From: Dermacentor variabilis
Taxonomy: Eukaryota > Arthropoda > Arachnida > Ixodida > Ixodidae
Length of the DNA stretch: 64,000 bases
Assembly: GCF_050947875.1 (NCBI RefSeq)
Contig: NC_134570.1
Location: 105,053,622-105,117,621, forward strand
Direction of reading: 5' to 3'
The stretch's first letter is position 1, and each line of letters starts with the position of its first letter. The position numbers and the translations under genes were made by a program. The notes beneath the pieces were generated by a model. The model did not search any database and was not told where the DNA came from. It saw only the letters and a list, made by a program, of their open reading frames with translations. Below are positions 61,431 through 64,000 of this stretch, piece by piece.

Positions 61431-64000
61431 TAAAACGACTCTTAAGATTTTATTGCCTTAGGACAAGTGAGAATTTGTTCATGTGCAAGTGTGTTTTTGT
61501 TCTTCATTGATCGAACTAACAAGCATAGCAAAACTGTGTGGATCGGGATATTTTCATTGGCATGTATCGTGTAGGTGAGGCACGGTCAATTAAACCGCCA
61601 CTCGCCTAAAGTTCAAAAGGAAAATGAAACACGTGATGACGTTACGAGACCGCTACTTGTGCTTTGTTCACAATTTGGCTAAACAATAGACGTGCAGAGG
61701 TAACGAAACATCAATACGTGCCTTACTTCTTTTTGAACCTTGGGCGAATGCCGGTTTATTTTACGGTGTCGCGCCGTCGCCTGACGAGATTTCGTCAAAC
61801 TCTGGAACATGCTGCAACGCTGCTGGTATGTTATCGCCTTGGTGGTATCGTGCGGTCATCGTGACTCGCTGTGTTCGTATACTTAAGTTATCGGGATAAA
61901 ATTATTCTAAACTGAAGAGATAAATTCGAGGAAGCTGGCAAGGATAGGGAGCATTTGTTGACGTCCCTGCGTGTTACATGCCGTGCACGTCCACCTCTTC
62001 ACGCCACGCATGACGCGTGCAGGGTCATGGCTTCCCTCCTCTCTCCAAGTATTCGATGTTGCGGTCTCTACCAGGAGCGCTACCGAGACCTTCGGTGAAT
62101 AGTGGCCTAAATGGTTGACCTGTTTGACACATACTGCACTCAGCAAATGCGAGGCCTGAACTTCCAAGTAGACTCAAAGAGCATGGCTTCTACGACTTCA
62201 AACACTCATGCTTTTCATGTTGTGACCGGTGACGAGCGTTGTTCTATCGTTCCCGTCGACCCGCAGGTGACTAACGTTGCCTCTTTTAGTCTTATTTTCG
62301 AAGTCCCCTTCCAGACCGTGTCACCATACAGCAAGGTTCTCTCTGAGAACTCTAGCCTTATGAGCGGAAAGCGTTGTGTGCTCACAAGGCACCCGCTTCT
62401 TTTCAATCGAGATGAGCACAGTTGCCTCTGGTATCTGGTCACCGAGTGCCATTTTACTGCCGCGGATCGTATAGCGGGTATTGTAGATGCGCTTCCAGTG
62501 ACCACTAGCGGGCATGGTGCTCCACACCATTACGTAGCTGTTGTAACTTCCACGGTCACAAAAGTTTAGGGTGTACGGTTAAAACTTCGCTCATGTCAGC
62601 AGGCACAACATGTATATTTGTAGTATATCACCAGCAATACTCTACAAAAGAGTAATCATTAAAATTGTGACAGCCGGTATCGTCCATACGAACAACGTCC
62701 ATGGAAAACGGCCAGGAAGCGCGCACGGATATCACGGAACGCGAGGCGGTCTCGATACGTTAACATGTGGGACTACGACGCGTTTTGCAAGTGTTACAAC
62801 GGAGGCACTTGCAATGGAAAAAGCGCCATATGAGTCACTTGTTGAGGGAGCCCGAGAGGTTGTATAAATGAAAGAGATGCTATTTCTTCTTACCTACAGG
62901 GAACACGGCTGTTCGCCCAGCACTCGGTATAGTGTGTATTAACATTTACTAGACTTTGCTAGTAACGACGATATACAACGGCAAGAACATCTGCGCTCCC
63001 AAAACAGCCTATTCCAGGAGTCTGTGAAAACCGTAGACAAGTAAAGCATTGGAGAGATTTATATGCTTTTTTAATAAATTATACGTTATTCTTTATTTAT
63101 TTATTCATAGATTTGTTTGTTTGCTTGTATATACACATTACTGCCAACTGCCCTTTGGCATCCAAAGGGAAGTGGTTAACAGTGAAACGGAAACATGAGG
63201 TACAGATGGTGGGATTAACATAGCGGCAAAGGGCAGAGGTTACAAAAATCACTCTCTCAATCGCATCGTAAAAGCTTGTTCAAGGTAAACTAAAAGCATT
63301 ACACTTAAGCGCGAGGAAGAACAGTGTCAACAAACATCAGCACATCACAATCGATGAAATGGAAAAGAAGGTTGACGATCATGAACTAGCAGACGCAAAA
63401 GTATAGAAAACGAAAAAAAGAAATAAGGAGACACACGTTATAGTGGAAGACAGTGGACTATCATCTGAAACTGTGCTTCTTCAACGTGCTGGTTAAGAAC
63501 TGCAGCACTTGAGCATCTCAATATCAGACACACCACCAGCACTTTGTTCTACCGCTCATTAATAAAGATGCTAACAACGATATAGTTCATTAGGTCGGCG
63601 AAATTGTGCATTATTCTTTAGTGTGTTGCCTGATGTCCAGCAACAGCTAGACTGAACGCGACCAAGAAGCGTAGCTTGTATTCCCTCCCAAGTCCTTTAT
63701 TAGCTACGCAAAGGAAGTACACTCAACTCCTCCTGATTTCTTAACTTCTCCTTCGGGGGTACCTACCGTCGCGTCACAACAAGGTGGCAGTACGACCTGT
63801 AACATCGTCCTCAGCAGTATTGGCGCCGAAGTAACCAGCTCAAAGCGGTAATAAATGGCAGATTTCGCACAATATGTGCACGGTTTCGCTTGCTGCCGTT
63901 TAGGACATCACATGCCTGCTATGCCACAATATTCTGCATACGAATAGAGTCTAGCCGTGATTGTAGAAGGAGACGTCACGTATCCAGCTTGCTGTCCGCT
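61431..64000. other. Terminal region without recognised genes
   Basis: A 152-residue plus-strand frame (62111-62569) and an 86-residue minus-strand frame (61907-62167) are open but match no family I know; neither has clear splice context. The rest is AT-rich without recognised repeats. Confidence 0.4.

Noticed and set aside
62111..62569. 152-residue plus-strand frame as a possible gene
   Set aside because: No recognised domain, no splice or promoter context, and an overlapping minus-strand frame of similar length; evidence is too weak to call.

Overview
The window is animal nuclear DNA and looks like an ixodid (hard) tick. It combines one spliced gene with long introns, a tRNA-derived SINE closely resembling the Ruka SINE of ixodid ticks, and dense retrotransposons of the CR1/L2, I, RTE, Penelope and Ty3/Gypsy types. 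The species assignment rests on repeat and gene style only. There are no bacterial operons, CRISPR arrays or rRNA genes.

Region 1 (about 1.37-28.94 kb, minus strand) is one multi-exon gene for a nose-resistant-to-fluoxetine-like (NRF-6-type) membrane protein: an N-terminal NRF domain followed by an acyltransferase-3 multi-pass domain. I could place twelve coding exons whose phases all agree, giving 583 continuous codons from an ATG at 28941 to 1367. Eleven introns have GT-AG or GC-AG ends (intron 7 uses GC). The last exon(s) lie outside the window, below position 1. The introns carry repeats: RTE and I-clade LINE relics, two Penelope-like groups arranged as inverted repeats, SINEs, a 187-bp TCTG array, foldback hairpins and a degenerate minisatellite.

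Region 2 (about 29.9-48.3 kb) is almost solid retrotransposon sequence, nearly all on the minus strand. A near-complete CR1/L2-like LINE (about 33.6-42.78 kb), with a 2A-like peptide motif in ORF1, is split by a 5'-truncated RTE element (9-bp target duplication) and by a 4.4-kb I-clade LINE (12-bp target duplication). A second CR1-like LINE (29.9-32.87 kb) is split by a Ruka-like SINE with an 11-bp target duplication. Another truncated I-clade LINE lies at 46.5-48.3 kb.

Region 3 (about 48-64 kb) holds foldback and MITE elements (50.78-51.48 kb), a LINE fragment near 52 kb, a TTAA-flanked DNA transposon (53.60-54.92 kb) inside a degenerate minisatellite, and a 5.4-kb Ty3/Gypsy element (55.34-60.78 kb). 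The Gypsy element has two identical LTRs and an ATAT duplication, and sits inside the 3' end of a LINE. Its pol frame has three in-frame stops, so it is young but defective. Two abutting perfect palindromes lie at 61119-61204. Beyond 61.4 kb I recognise no gene.

Functionally, the only credible host gene is the NRF-like acyltransferase. Everything else is mobile-element sequence or unassigned intergenic DNA. Exon limits were read by eye from splice signals and phase and have no transcript support.
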